Shown piece by piece: positions 24,574 to 35,580 of a stretch of DNA of 64,000 nt. Location: assembly GCF_014805685.1 (NCBI RefSeq), contig NC_060887.1:31725463-31789462 (forward strand), written 5' to 3'. The notes beneath the pieces are model-generated. The model made no database searches and had not been told where the DNA came from. It saw nothing but the letters and a program-made list of their open reading frames with translations. Position 1 is the first letter of the stretch. Each line of letters opens with the position of its first letter. The position numbers and the translations under genes were made by a program. Source of the DNA: Silurus meridionalis (taxonomy: Eukaryota > Chordata > Actinopteri > Siluriformes > Siluridae).

Positions 24574-24648
24574 CCACCATTATAGTGTGAGCAATATACC
24601 ATCCACTATACCAATATACTACCATCCACCATTATAGTGTGAGCAATA
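24574..24648. repeat. 52-bp tandem duplication
   Basis: CCACCATTATAGTGTGAGCA occurs at 24574 and again at 24626, a period of 52 bp, just outside the SINE tail. Confidence 0.8.
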
Positions 24649-25414
24649 GATTCAATTGCACTGGATGTTCTTGTAATGTAATTGCAGGTAAGATGTTAAC
24701 ACCACTGAAGTGCTAGATTCAAAATGTGTGGCCCATCACGGGTTTGCTGTTTTATAGACCCAGATTAACTTTCTGATAGAAAAATATCTACTGATAATGT
24801 ATTTTATTACTCAATACTTCCCTTAATCTACATCTGGCATTTAAACCCTTCCTGTTTGAAAGTGAGCTTGAAAAGAAACATGAGCTGTAACACACCTGAA
24901 TGGTTGTTACATGCAAACATGAGCTTTAAGTGCTGTTAACAAACAGACTTATTGTGTATGTGTGTGTGTGTGCGTTGTGAGGTCTGCATTTACCCTTTGC
25001 CCCCTCAGCCATGGTTCAAAAGTTCACTGGAGCTAAAGAATCCCCATCAGAGCCCACAGAATACCACACAAGCAGCAAACAAATATTCACACATCCTCGC
25101 AAACGCAGAGACGTTCTCGACACATTGTCACGTTCTGAAAGAAAGGAGATTTACGGGAATGTACACATGGGTCATTTAGGATAGTATGTGGCATGTATAT
25201 TACCTCTCTTCATTGCCTGCATTTTGGAGAAGGTTTAAGTTTATTAGCACATTTAAGCACAGCAAACAATCAAGCGCTGTATCTAAACACATTGAGACAC
25301 AATAAAAGAATGAATTAAGGGTTAAACATTATACGTAGCATTGTTTTCTTACATCTTTATGATGCGATCCTGAGTTTAAGTTACTGTAGAGCATAACATC
25401 CTCTTTCTGTAGAG

Positions 25415-25500
25415 AATATGGAGTTTCTGTAGTTTTCTCAGGGTTCTTTGTTTCCTCCAACTTCCACAAATCTCCTCAATTGGTGAATTGGCTTGAAAAA
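25415..25500 (+). mobile_element. degenerate SINE fragment, family 2
   Basis: TATGGAGTTTCTGTAGTTTT, CAGGGTTCTTTGTTTCCTCC and GGTGAATTGGCTT resemble the 'TGGAGTTTGCATGTTCTCC', 'GTTTCCTCC' and 'GGTTGATTGGC' segments in order. Decay is heavy. Confidence 0.4.
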
Positions 25501-25543
25501 GGTCTTTGGTCTTTGTTTTTGAATATGTGTGTGCAAGATGCAT

Positions 25544-25657
25544 ATCAGTTCTTTTTTTATTGCATTTTAAGGAACTATTTCACTCTCTATGTGAGAACGT
25601 GATTGCCACCATGGCCAGGCAAAATAGTTCCTTAAGATGCAAAAAAGAAGAACTGAT
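25544..25657. repeat. 114-bp inverted repeat (hairpin)
   Basis: The left arm 25544-25580 (ATCAGTTCTTTTTTTATTGC onward) and right arm 25622-25657 are reverse complements over about 36 bp with a few mismatches and one gap. A loop of about 41 bp separates them. It could be a small foldback transposon or a hairpin RNA gene. No flanking target duplication was evident. Confidence 0.8.
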
Positions 25658-25659
25658 TT

Positions 25660-26500
25660 GTCTGGCTGTATAGATAGATTATTTTGATGGTTCAAAAAAA
25701 CTCAGAACTAAGAATGAGTATAACAATTCATTAATTAATGCAACATTTGTTTACATGATTATCTAAGTAGTCAGTTGGGGGTCAGTGTGTAAAAAAATGT
25801 CAATTATTTTTGGAATTTATCTTCCCCAATTCCCTGTGGGTTTCTGTTTCGGTATAAAGAGAGAAAACTGCCAGCCTTTTTAAACAAGATGCCATTTTCA
25901 GTGTTTACTTCTTGGCTGCTCCTGTGCCTGGACACAGTCGACTGCACATTGTACATATGTGGTAATTAATAATGCCTTACTGCATCTCGCATACTCTCAT
26001 AAATGTAGATTTATTACTTGCAGGATATTGGCTAAGCTTTTTTTTTTTTTTCTTTCTGAAAAACAGGAATAGCACCCATTTATTAATATTGTAGTGAGTG
26101 AGTGAGTGAGCGAGTGAGTGAGTGAACTGAATATGTAAGTAAATTGGTAATATGTAAGAGTTGACCAAAGTGTTGTTCATAATTAATAACATAGGAACTA
26201 TTGAAATGTAGCTTTTTTGTTTAAAGGAGTGGGTTTAAAATCTGGAATAAAGCAATATTATTTATGGATATAGTTACAGGAATTGGGTTCGGTTTAGAAA
26301 TTAGGCCTAATTATGGTTGAATCCATCTTAATCAATTTGGGCCGCATTGATATTTATGCTTGACTGCTCTACAGAATGATATTAGTTCATATATAACAAA
26401 TTGTCATTTTAATGTTATATTTAGACAAGTCATTATAATGGACTGAATTGAACTGGCTTTCGAAATGCATTCAGCATTGCGAGATAAGAGTCGGATCCAC
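25660..26500. other. non-coding stretch
   Basis: AT-rich with a (GTGA)n run at 26094-26124; no gene seen. Confidence 0.5.
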
Positions 26501-26504
26501 CGCT

Positions 26505-26650
<146 letters not shown>

Positions 26651-26702
26651 TGAAATTTCAGATTTTTAATTTTTTGATTTTACACCATCACTGTGAATAT
26701 TA

Positions 26703-26770
26703 AGTCAAGTCAAGTCAAGTCAAGTCAAGTCAAGTCAAGTCAAGTCAAGTCAAGTCAAGTCAAGTCAAGT
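26703..26770. repeat. (CAAGT)n pentanucleotide tail of L2
   Basis: About 13.6 CAAGT units at the 3' end of the minus-strand L2 copy, an amplified version of the L2 3' terminal repeat. Confidence 0.95.
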
Positions 26771-27490
26771 TTATTTGTATAGCGCTTTTCACAACAGACA
26801 TTGTCTCAAAGCAGCTTTACACAAATCAACAGTGGTGGTGAATGGTGTGCATTTGTCCCTGATGAGCAAGCCGTGGCGACTGTGGCAAGGAAAAACTCCC
26901 TTAGATGTTATGAGGAAGAAACCTTGAGAGGAACCAGACTCAAAGGGAACCCATCCTCATCTGGGTGACATCAAGAGTTTGATCATAAATCTTTCAACAA
27001 TACAGAACACTGGAGAGTGAGAACTAACATGATTACTGGAGTATAAGATTATAAGTAATGTTCTTTCTGCAGTCTTAAACAGTCTATATGGTTAGTAGCT
27101 CCGAGTTTTATAAGCTCAGCATTTGTGATCACCACAGATCCAGCATCAGCTTCTCCATGCCAGAGCCTTTTAAACACTCCAGGAGGTCCAATGTCAAAAC
27201 TCCACACATGTAGCGGGATCCAAATGGCACTGGTACGTCTCTAGATGGTTCAGGATGTTTGTGAGTTCGGCATCTACTTCTTTAAAGGTCCGTAATCATC
27301 ACGAGGTGGGAGGTGACTGGAGCTGGAGCAACCTCAGGATGCCTCGGGATGGGGAGAGAAAGAGAAGCAGTGGAGAGGAATTAGCGTAGCTGCTGTTCAT
27401 GATATTAACAGCACAAGTTGATAATGTGCATGTGATCAGATGTTCTGGAGCACAAGGTTATGATGTGATGTGTGTTATGTGTAGGCTTTG

Positions 27491-28025
27491 CTAAAAGATA
27501 CGTTTTAATCTACACTTAAATTGGGTGAGTGTGTCTGAGCCCCGAACACCGTCAGGAAGACTATTCCAGAGTTTAGGAGCTAAATGTGAAAATGCTCTAC
27601 CACCTTTAGTGGACTTTGCTATTCTAGGAACTACTAGAAGCCCAGAGTTTTGAGATCTCAGGGGCGTGGCGGATTGTAGCGTGTTAAAAGACTGGATAGA
27701 TACACGGAGCCAAACCATTTAGTGCTTTATAAGTGAGAAGTAATAGTTTGTAGTCTATTCGAAACTTAACAGGAAGCCAATGTAGGGACGATAAGATCGG
27801 GGTTATGTGATCATATTTTTTTGACCTTGTAAGAACTCTGGCTGCTGCATTCTGGACTAACTGAAGCTTGTTTATTAATGAAGCAGGACATCCACCTAGT
27901 AACGCATTACAGTAGTCTATTCTGGAGGTCATAAACGCATGGACGAGCTTCTCTGCATCGGATATAGACAACATATTTCTTAGCTTAGAAATATTTCTAA
28001 GGTGAAAGAAGGCTGTTTTTGTAAC
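27491..28025 (-). pseudogene. L2 reverse-transcriptase C-terminal region
   Basis: Two overlapping minus-strand frames cover the L2 C-terminal domain. The first (27684-27974, extending to about 28025 as TAFFHLRNISKLR) carries DAEKLVHAFMTSRIDYCNAL, LQLVQNAAARVL and ITPILSSLHWLPVKFRIDYK. The second (27491-27718) carries LRSQNSGLLVVPRIAKSTKG and FSHLAPKLWNSLPDGVRGSD. The expected continuity is broken by one frameshift near 27700. These blocks are diagnostic of L2-type LINEs in fish. No catalytic residues are present. Confidence 0.9.
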
Positions 28026-28030
28026 CTGAA

Positions 28031-28704
28031 TATTACACGATTACTGTGAAAGCTCTCGTAGAATTAAAAGGCGCACACACATCGGTATTCTGGGATCATT
28101 GCAAAAGCCAATTTCTGCCAAATAGTTAAAACAGAATTATGGGGCAAGTTGTTTTTCATTGACCCTCAGTCTGCAATCATGTTCTTTTTGCCACTGAGCC
28201 CATTAAATCCACAAATCTACAAAGTCGGAACATATAATCAGTTCAGTGAGAGAGTATATTAAAACGAGAATGTGCAGAAAATGTAATTGCATTGCTTTTC
28301 CGTGAGTGGGAGTAAATGACAGGCTTATCAGGCTTTGACTCTGCAGCATACAATAATCCAGCATCCAATGCAGCCTGAGTACACAGTGCATTTACTGCTC
28401 TTCCTTCAGCTCTGACCTTGGAATGAAAACATTTCCTGGACTAAATCCCTTTTTTTTTCCAAAATGGAAGTTCAACCAAAAAAAATCCAAAAGTTAATGC
28501 ACTGCTCTGGTCACTGGGCTTTTTATTTATTTATTTATTTTACAAATAAAAGACAATCTAGACCATATAGAGACTGGAAAAGATAAAGGAGCTCGAGGGG
28601 TTTAGAGTGAAAGAGGGAAGAGATAAAGAGAGTTCCGTGAGGTCAGGGTTAATTAGAGGCTCCACAACTCAGAAGGACACAGGAATACGCATGTCTTTGT
28701 CACT

Positions 28705-28757
<53 letters not shown>

Positions 28758-29470
28758 TTAACACGCCATAAAGATCTTAAGGCGACCATACAACACAACT
28801 TGTATGGCCGTGCAGGATTGCCATTCTGCATCTCTTACTCACAAACCCATTTATATCACAAAGCAGGTTCTTAAACACCTGGGGTAGACATGATATTTCT
28901 CAGGAGACAAAGACCTTCACAAGTTGCCTTTCATGATGGTGTAGTGCTCAAAAACAAGGTAACAAGTGAACATATACAAAGGGCTATTTTGTTAGTCTGA
29001 TCACAAAACAAAAGCACTTTCAACAACAGAGTGAGAGAAAGAGACGTTTCACTGTTTTGGCAAGTCCAAGCTGTTGTGGTCGAACTTTAGCATAATGAAC
29101 GTGACCTCAGCGGGGAAAACACTTAAAGCAGCATGGCTCCAGGCATTACTGCACTCATTTGAATCCAAGTGTCAGAAAGGATGGCAGCAAGCCTCATAAT
29201 AACCTCGTAATTATTCTTTTTTCTTGAAGAAAATGAATTTTGCAGACCTGCAGAGATGTGCCTCAGGTTAGCTTGTAAAAGGTAGCTGGGTGTTACTAAT
29301 AACTGTGTTTCAGTAAGCATCTATTGTGCAAAATGGCTCTTTAAAGCAAAACATGGTAGTGTCCAGATATCTACTTATATATCTACAGCAGCGTTCATAA
29401 GGCAGACTATAAATAAATGTTTTTTTATAATTTGATGAACTGTCTTTTAAGAATATGATAATATTAATTA
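28031..29470. other. non-coding stretch
   Basis: No gene seen. Contains (AC)n at 28708-28754. The block 28180-28440 is repeat-free and of mixed composition, a weak candidate for conserved non-coding DNA. Confidence 0.45.
28708..28754. repeat. (AC)n microsatellite
   Basis: About 23 AC units. Confidence 0.97.
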
Positions 29471-29475
29471 TTAAT

Positions 29476-29505
29476 ATATATTAGGGGTGTAACAGTACAT
29501 GTATT
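29476..29505. mobile_element. terminus of a dispersed repeat (TTAGGGGTGTAACAGTAC)
   Basis: A stretch of nearly 30 bases beginning TATATTAGGGGTGTAACAGT recurs identically at 58267-58295. The TAGGGGTGTAAC start resembles the end of a fish hAT-type element. The far end could not be defined. Confidence 0.45.
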
Positions 29506-29720
29506 TTTTCTTTCTTTTGTATTTAAAATAAATGAAACTATCTGTGAGTTTCTCACATTTTAATTAAAACACAAGTTGCTACATGTTGTGTGAAAACCAA
29601 CAATTCAGCTTGTAGTCAAATACCGACTGTTTAAATGTCCATGATGCACAAAACAAAGAAGAACTCTCTATAACTAAGCCCTATAAATAATGTAAATAAC
29701 ATAAAATGCGGTCACCAGAC

Positions 29721-29780
29721 CTACATTTACATTTATGGCATTTTGAAGATGTCCTAATCCAGAGCAATTTACAATTATAA
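29721..29780 (-). mobile_element. SINE family 1 tail
   Basis: CTACATTTACATTTATGGCA then TCCTAATCCAGAGCAATTTA: a decayed reverse copy of the SINE tail. Confidence 0.55.
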
Positions 29781-31130
29781 ACAGTAAAAAAAACAACATT
29801 TCAATTCACATTATACGGTTGTGTATGTGACAAATAAAACTGATTTTGGAAAAACTACTGTTTACAATAGTCAAGAGCAGGCTTCCATACATTTGCTAGA
29901 CATGTCCAATTAACCCACTACTACACTGTAATCAGCAGTATGTGGGTATATTTTGTCATTTCTGTCAGACTTCTGTCAGTCTCTCAGAACTGATGCAGTC
30001 AGTCATACCATGTCAGACATTCTTGTGTCATTAGATTCACATGACGGGTACATTTTTTTTCTTTGTGATCGGTAAACTAATAGGATGTGACAGAAAGTCA
30101 TTGCAATCACCTGCCTACATGGTTGTGAAACAAGCAGACGAATGACGGTTCATTCATACACACAAGCGATACAACAATAAACTATCAATACAAGTTAAAG
30201 CGTTTAGAACAGTGCAGTTAATTTGATGCTTTCAGCAAAATGGCTGTATCGGTATGCTCGGCAGGTCACCGTGTCACATTTAATGAGTTGTGTGGCATTA
30301 CGAGTCAGGGATAAGCGGCCGGGCCAGTGTGGGTTATCTGAGCTTTATCTGTGCATGACTGATTATGTGTAATTGCTAAGCTGTATTTAATCTCTGCTTA
30401 GTGTTCTGTATGCAAAAGTAACAGCACACATGGCACGTAAATATCAGCTAAATGTCACATTCATTAGGCAATGGATAAATCCGTGCATTTCGTGCCCCCA
30501 AAGCGACTCAACCACACACATACACGTGTATACACACACACTTGTACACTCTCTTTCTATTTTTTATTTGATATTTATTTGTATTATGTTACAATTGGTT
30601 GCATGATAGTTTGAGCCATTATTGTTAGTACATGAAATTATATAACATTCCATATTTAGCTGCGGTGCTGCGTTCATAAATAATATATTAGTGACCTAGA
30701 TAGTGACAGAATTGCACACTTCCCAGGAAATAAGTGTTCCCCATGGACTTTCAGTTTCACATGACACAAGCCTGTTTCTGATTTCACTGTACCATACCAC
30801 TTTAACTGTGCTTAAGTGGTATGAAAATACAACACAATTGTGACACTTTGTATTTATAGGAATATTTTCAAAATGTTTTTGGAAATATATGGCCAGTATA
30901 GCTTGACCCATACCAAGCATTGTTATTTTTAAAATATTTCTGGATATAGATATAGAAGTATAACTTGACCCATACCAAGCATTGTTGTTTATATGCTTTA
31001 TATACTTCTGCCTACTTTTAAGTGATCGCAAATTTGAGCTGAGCATTATATGTTTAGTTTAGCGCAATTCAATAAATAAAAAGTCCTATGTTTAGCACAT
31101 TCATTAGGCTTAATCCCCTCACTTCTCCTC
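29781..31130. other. non-coding stretch
   Basis: No gene seen. Holds a 62-bp tandem duplication at 30885-31000. The block 30270-30500 is repeat-free with GATA and ATTA cores. Confidence 0.45.
30885..31000. repeat. 62-bp tandem duplication
   Basis: CTTGACCCATACCAAGCATT occurs at 30902 and 30964, and flanking bases (TTTTGGAAATATATGG versus TTTCTGGATATAGATA) are also similar. This indicates a diverged local duplication. Confidence 0.75.
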
Positions 31131-31146
31131 CTGTTCCCATTTCCAG

Positions 31147-31238
31147 CTGTGAAGGAGGAGTCACAGGTCACAGGGGTCCAATCATCCAATCATCCTGCCA
31201 ATGCATACGCTAGTACTGACTCCCAGCCTTGCTTGTGA
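31147..31238 (+). other. candidate terminal exon
   Basis: A strong acceptor-like tract (CCTCACTTCTCCTCCTGTTC then CCATTTCCAG, ending 31146) precedes an open frame from 31149 to a TGA at 31236-31238. It includes VKEESQVTGVQSS and ends with TDSQPCL. VKEE fits a SUMO-site consensus. I do not recognise the protein. Thirty open codons are not significant alone, so this is a lead only. Confidence 0.2.
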
Positions 31239-31965
31239 CCTTTGTCCCATGAGTGTTTGGTATGTCGTAGGGAGCACAGTGATGCGTATCCCCTCTCTGG
31301 ATTTTCGGAGCTGATAATTAACTAAACAGCATCCTGATGCCTGCTGGAGCCATCTGTTCATGCAGGGTGGGGGAGAAAAAAAAAAAAAGGGGTCTCACAC
31401 CTTTTAATGGCCTGAGGGTTGGCAAGGCCCAATTAACCAGCACCACTACGTGAAGTTCCAGGCTTCATGCCACTCACCGTATGAGAAAGAGTGACAAGAG
31501 ATCGGATCATATGCAACCCCTAAATACACTCAGCATACCCACTGAGTAAGAAAAGAGAGAGAGAGGAGGAGAGCAGCTATACTTACCCATCCTTTAAACA
31601 AAACGTTTCTGTACGATCACCAGGTATCACGGTAACAGTGTCTAGGCATTTGTTGCCAAGGCAGCACCGGGGTCAGTGCATGCTGCTCCTCGGCAATCTC
31701 TTGTTAAGGTTTGTGGTCGACTCCTGAATTGGAAGTAATTGTAGACATCGATAGGGCCAGATTAGAGTGTTAATCTTCATTAACACTGAAAGATCTTTTC
31801 ATATCTCGGGAGACAATTTGACGTACAAATGTGGTGTGACACTCGTCTCATCCATCCTCTTTGCCTGGGCATTCCATCAGCTGCCTCATGTAATAGAAAC
31901 CTAATGGAAGAGCTCAGGAGAAGTAGCTACTGATCATTACTGATTGTGTGTGTGTATGTGTGTGA
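31239..31965. other. repeat-free non-coding block
   Basis: Mixed-composition unique sequence with an X-box-like GTTGCCAAGGCAGC at 31652-31665 and palindromic-looking AGTGTTAATCTTCATTAACACT near 31768. It could be regulatory; no gene is seen. Confidence 0.35.
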
Positions 31966-32069
<104 letters not shown>

Positions 32070-32181
32070 AAGGCCTCTTCCTCTTTATCTTAGAAAGGAA
32101 AGAGAGCAGGAAAAGTGAGGGGTCAAAGGAACAGACTATGGGACTGATACAAAGACAAAGGGAAAGTCTAAAGTAATTTAG

Positions 32182-32204
32182 GATAGATAGATAGATAGAT
32201 AGAT

Positions 32205-32285
<81 letters not shown>
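32182..32285. repeat. (GATA)n array 1
   Basis: About 25 GATA units with one interruption (GATGATA) near 32203. It belongs to a higher-order repeat with the next array. Confidence 0.97.
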
Positions 32286-32353
32286 GTAAGAAAGTAGGAT
32301 AAAGAGAGGTGTCAGAAGAACAGACTATGGGATTGATACAAAGACCAAGACAA

Positions 32354-32427
<74 letters not shown>

Positions 32428-32467
32428 GGATGGATGGATGGATGGATGGATGGATGGATGGATGGAT
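32354..32467. repeat. (GATA)n(GGAT)n array 2
   Basis: About 18 GATA units switch at about 32427 to about 10 GGAT units. Confidence 0.97.
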
Positions 32468-32535
32468 GTACAATTAGGAGAAAGAGAGACCTCCAAGAAA
32501 CAGATTGTAACATTGAGTGTGAAGAATAGATAAAG

Positions 32536-33477
32536 AGAGAAAAAAAAAAAAAAGGAAAAACACCGGAGCTTGTGCTATTGATCATGTGTGAGAAAGCAGC
32601 TTGTTGTCTACCATTAGTGCACATTGGCAGGAAGAGAACATGAGGGGGGTGTATAGAGGATTTTTAATAAAGCGATGCCTTCATTGTTAACCACCCCTGA
32701 AGAGGTGCACTTGCAATTGATTTCATTCTGGAGCTGAAGATATTGATGTACACCCCAACAGCACCTAGCAAAAAATAAATAAATAAATAAATAAATAAAT
32801 GGGACCACGTCATACTTTTCACACAGCAAACAGAGCGAAAGAAACTTATGTACCAATTATTTTATGTTTCATTTAGCTGAGGCGCAATGCTTAAATTATC
32901 GTTAATAAAGTCAATAAGGTCACATTTGTTTTGGAAGTGTTTGGGTTGAGCGCAGTTCCTTCCCCTAACACAGGAAGTGCTCTTTCCTGGAGACTCCTAC
33001 TCAAGCAGCATAAACATACTTGCTGTAAAGAAATACAATAAACTGTTAACTCAAACGTGGAAATGTTTCGCTGAGATCTGAGAGATAATTCCCCTGGAGC
33101 CCAGGTCGGTTCAGATTTCATAACAGAACAAGAGTTTTATAAGAGCTTTTATTATAGGGTCACTGTAGTTTTTGACAGCAAATTAATCACAAAATCAATA
33201 TATAGCAGTAGATTTAAATCAAAATGATGACCAGGGCTCTGTAAGAGTCAAATAGACATATCAGTTACTCTATGTATTATGTTGAAAAAATCTTTTATTG
33301 TAAGACCGTAAAAAGGCGATGCGAACCACAGCTAGAATGCATTGTATGGTTTTATGCTTTCTCTTGCATACAAGATATGCAGCTTATTTAATATTTATAG
33401 AATAAACAGTGGCCTAAAAAATGACAGCCTTTGCTTAATTTAAACGTTAGTTTCTATTATTGTGTTTCTACTTTTTT
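32536..33477. other. non-coding stretch
   Basis: No gene seen. Contains a poly-A run near 32540 and (AAAT)n at 32773-32800. Confidence 0.5.
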
Positions 33478-33990
33478 AGTTTCTAGTATTGGGACACTTG
33501 ATGTTTCCAGTCATATGTATTCAAATGTAACCACAAATGTGGAGACACACAATTGTATAAGATGTTTTTGGATGTGGTATCACTACATTTCCCCTTTACT
33601 TGAACTAGGAGAGCCAACCCTGTTCCAACATGACAATATCCCTCAGCACAAAGCCAGATACATGAATATATGTGTTGCATGGGATGGAATGGAAGAGCTT
33701 CATTGGCCTACCTCAACCATATTGAACACCTTTGGGATTAAATGGAGAGCTGACTGCACCACAGGCTTTCTCACCTCACCCACATCAGTACCTGGCTTTA
33801 CTAATGGCCTTGTGGCTGAATGAGCACAGACCTCCACAAGCACGCAGTAAGTAAGTAGTGGAAACTCTTCGCAAAAAAGTGGAGATTATAATTATAGCAA
33901 ATAGACACTAAATATGGAATGCAATAGTTAAAAAGCACATATGAATCTTATGATCAGGTGTCCACAAGCGTTTGTCCATAAAAAGTATCT
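33478..33990 (+). mobile_element. Tc1-like remnant (ACTATATGGACAAAAG family)
   Basis: The left end keeps AGTATTGGGACAC and the right end keeps AGGTGTCCACAAGCGTTTGT. Inside, CTGTTCCAACATGACAATAT corresponds to the FQHDN block and TATTGAACACCTTTGGGATT to the IEHLW block. The frame is disrupted (MLNLN... 33431-33823 is a chance readthrough). Confidence 0.7.
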
Positions 33991-34790
33991 TAATCTGAAG
34001 AAAATAGCAAAATATTTCACCAATGAAATAAAAATAATAACAATAATACAAAAATCACATTTAATTCTGATGAAATGGAAGGACACCAACACTCTGAATG
34101 GTTAAAACCAACTATTCATTTATTTATCACTAACTTAGATTTTAATGCAACATTTTATAAAAAAAACACTATGTTAAATTGTGATACTCTTCACATCTAA
34201 CCATTTTATAACCATTTCCAAATTAGCTGGCTCCTTATATATGTGTATACATTTAACTGTAACAGTTTCACACCATTTCTGAGTTGAGGTGTCAAAGAAT
34301 GTCTTTGGCAGAAAGCCCTATACATTTTGATAGATTTGTTGGTCAGGATTCAGCTACAGTGTTGTCTTACTGATTATTTCGCAGAAGGGCACACAGTCGT
34401 CTGTAAAAAATATACATCAGTTTTTCTATAAGCAGCATTTTAAAGAAAATCATTTCTATATAATTCCCCAAGTAAGAATGAAGGAAAGACAAACAAATCA
34501 ATCCACCTTCATCTCAGGATGGCCTTTAATAGTCACTGTGTTCAGACATCAGCCTTGTTCAGGAATGCAATCCACTTTATGACTATTTGCACTTCCATAA
34601 AAAGAAATAATCTGATGAAATTGCATGACAATATTTGTTTAAAAAAGATCCCTTAAAATTTCAATGGTGTAAACTTTAATGAAATCTTCCTTGATATGTG
34701 TGTGTTCTTGCAAATTCGTAAGAGATCAGATTGGTATATTAGACTGTTGTTTTTATTAAACAAATAAAGCAGTAATAACCATCAAACAGT
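33991..34790. other. non-coding stretch
   Basis: AT-rich DNA between two Tc1-type remnants; nothing recognised. Confidence 0.5.
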
Positions 34791-34799
34791 GACACAGTA

Positions 34800-35580
34800 T
34801 GCATAGTATGCCAGAAATACACGTCGAACCTTGAGGCGGATGGGCTACAGCAGCAGAAGACCACACCAGGTGCCACTCCTGACAGCTAAGAACAGGAAAC
34901 TGAGGCTACAATTCGCACAGGCTCACCAAAATTGGACAATAGAAGATTGGAAAAACGTTGCGTACTCTGATGAGTCTCGATTTTTGCTGTGACATTCGGA
35001 CGGTAGGGTCGGAATTTGGCGTCAACAACGTGAAAGCATGGATCCATTCTGCCTTGTATCAACGGTTCAGGCTGGTGGTGGTGGTGTAATGGTGTGGGGG
35101 ATATTTTCTTGGCACACTTTGGGCCCTTAGTACCAATTGAGCATCGTGTCAACGCCACAGCATACCTGAATATTGTTGCTGACCATGTCCAATTCTTTAT
35201 GACCACAGTGCACCCATCTTCTGATGGCTACTTCCAGCAGGATAACGTGCCATGTCATAAAGCGCGAATCATCTCAGACCGGTTTCTTGAACATGACAAT
35301 GAGTTCATTGTACTCAAATGTCCTCCACAGTCACCAGATCTCAATCCAAAAGAGCACCTTTGGGATGTGGTGGAACGGGAGATTCGCATCATGGATGTGC
35401 TGCCGAAAATTCTGCAGCAACTGCGTGATGCTATCATGTCAATATGGACCAAAATCTCTGAGGAATGTTTCCAGTACCTTGTTGAATCTATGCCACGAAG
35501 GAGTAAGGCAGTTCTGAAGGCAAAAGGGGGTCCAACCCGGTACTAGTAAGGTGTACCTAATAAAGTGGCCGGTAAGTGTA
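34800..35580 (+). mobile_element. Tc1-like transposon, 5'-truncated, DD36E type
   Basis: The element includes most of the transposase and the right terminal sequence (GGTGTACCTAATAAAGTGGC then CGGTAAGTGTA, ending about 35580). The left terminal repeat and the DNA-binding N-terminus are missing. AT-rich sequence bounds it on both sides. Confidence 0.85.
34810..35547 (+). pseudogene. Tc1/mariner transposase, catalytic domain (DD36E spacing)
   Basis: Reading from 34819 the frame gives TRRTLRRMGYSSRRP, NWTIEDWKNVAYSDESRFLL (first catalytic Asp in SDES), then a TGA at 34990-34992, probably from a CGA by CpG decay. It resumes HSDGRVGIWRQQ and GGGGVMVWGIFSWHTLGP. A one-base deletion near 35127 shifts the frame; the open frame 35094-35546 then carries FQQDNVPCHKAR (second Asp) and QSPDLNPKEHLWD (catalytic Glu), ending GGPTRY. 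I count 36 residues between the second Asp and Glu, not the 34 of classical Tc1. All three catalytic residues survive, but two lesions and the lost N-terminus make it inactive. Confidence 0.88.

Larger units (their letters stand above)
26703..28030 (-). mobile_element. L2 LINE, 5'-truncated, best-preserved copy
   Basis: In minus-strand order: reverse-transcriptase C-terminus (about 28025 to 27491), 3' untranslated region (27490-26790), the TTTATTTGTATAGCGCTTTT end and the (CAAGT)n tail. The copy begins inside the coding region, as expected from incomplete reverse transcription. The palm domain and endonuclease are absent, so it cannot move itself. Confidence 0.9.
32094..32535. repeat. higher-order repeat containing the GATA arrays
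   Basis: The non-microsatellite text ACAGACTATGGGACTGATAC occurs at 32131 and, with one change, at 32320 (period 189). A weaker third copy, ACAGATTGTAACATTGAG, is at 32500 (period 180). Each is preceded by an AGGAAAAAGTGAGG-like purine stretch, and the GATA arrays sit between the units. Confidence 0.75.

Noticed and set aside
26703..26770. Regular repeats as a possible CRISPR array
   Set aside because: The unit is 5 bp with no spacers; it is the L2 3' tail in a vertebrate-like genome.
33431..33823. 130-codon plus frame as a host gene
   Set aside because: It runs through a decayed Tc1-like element and keeps only scattered transposase blocks in mixed frames.
34886..35206. Minus-strand frame of 106 codons
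   Set aside because: Opposite strand of the Tc1 transposase remnant.
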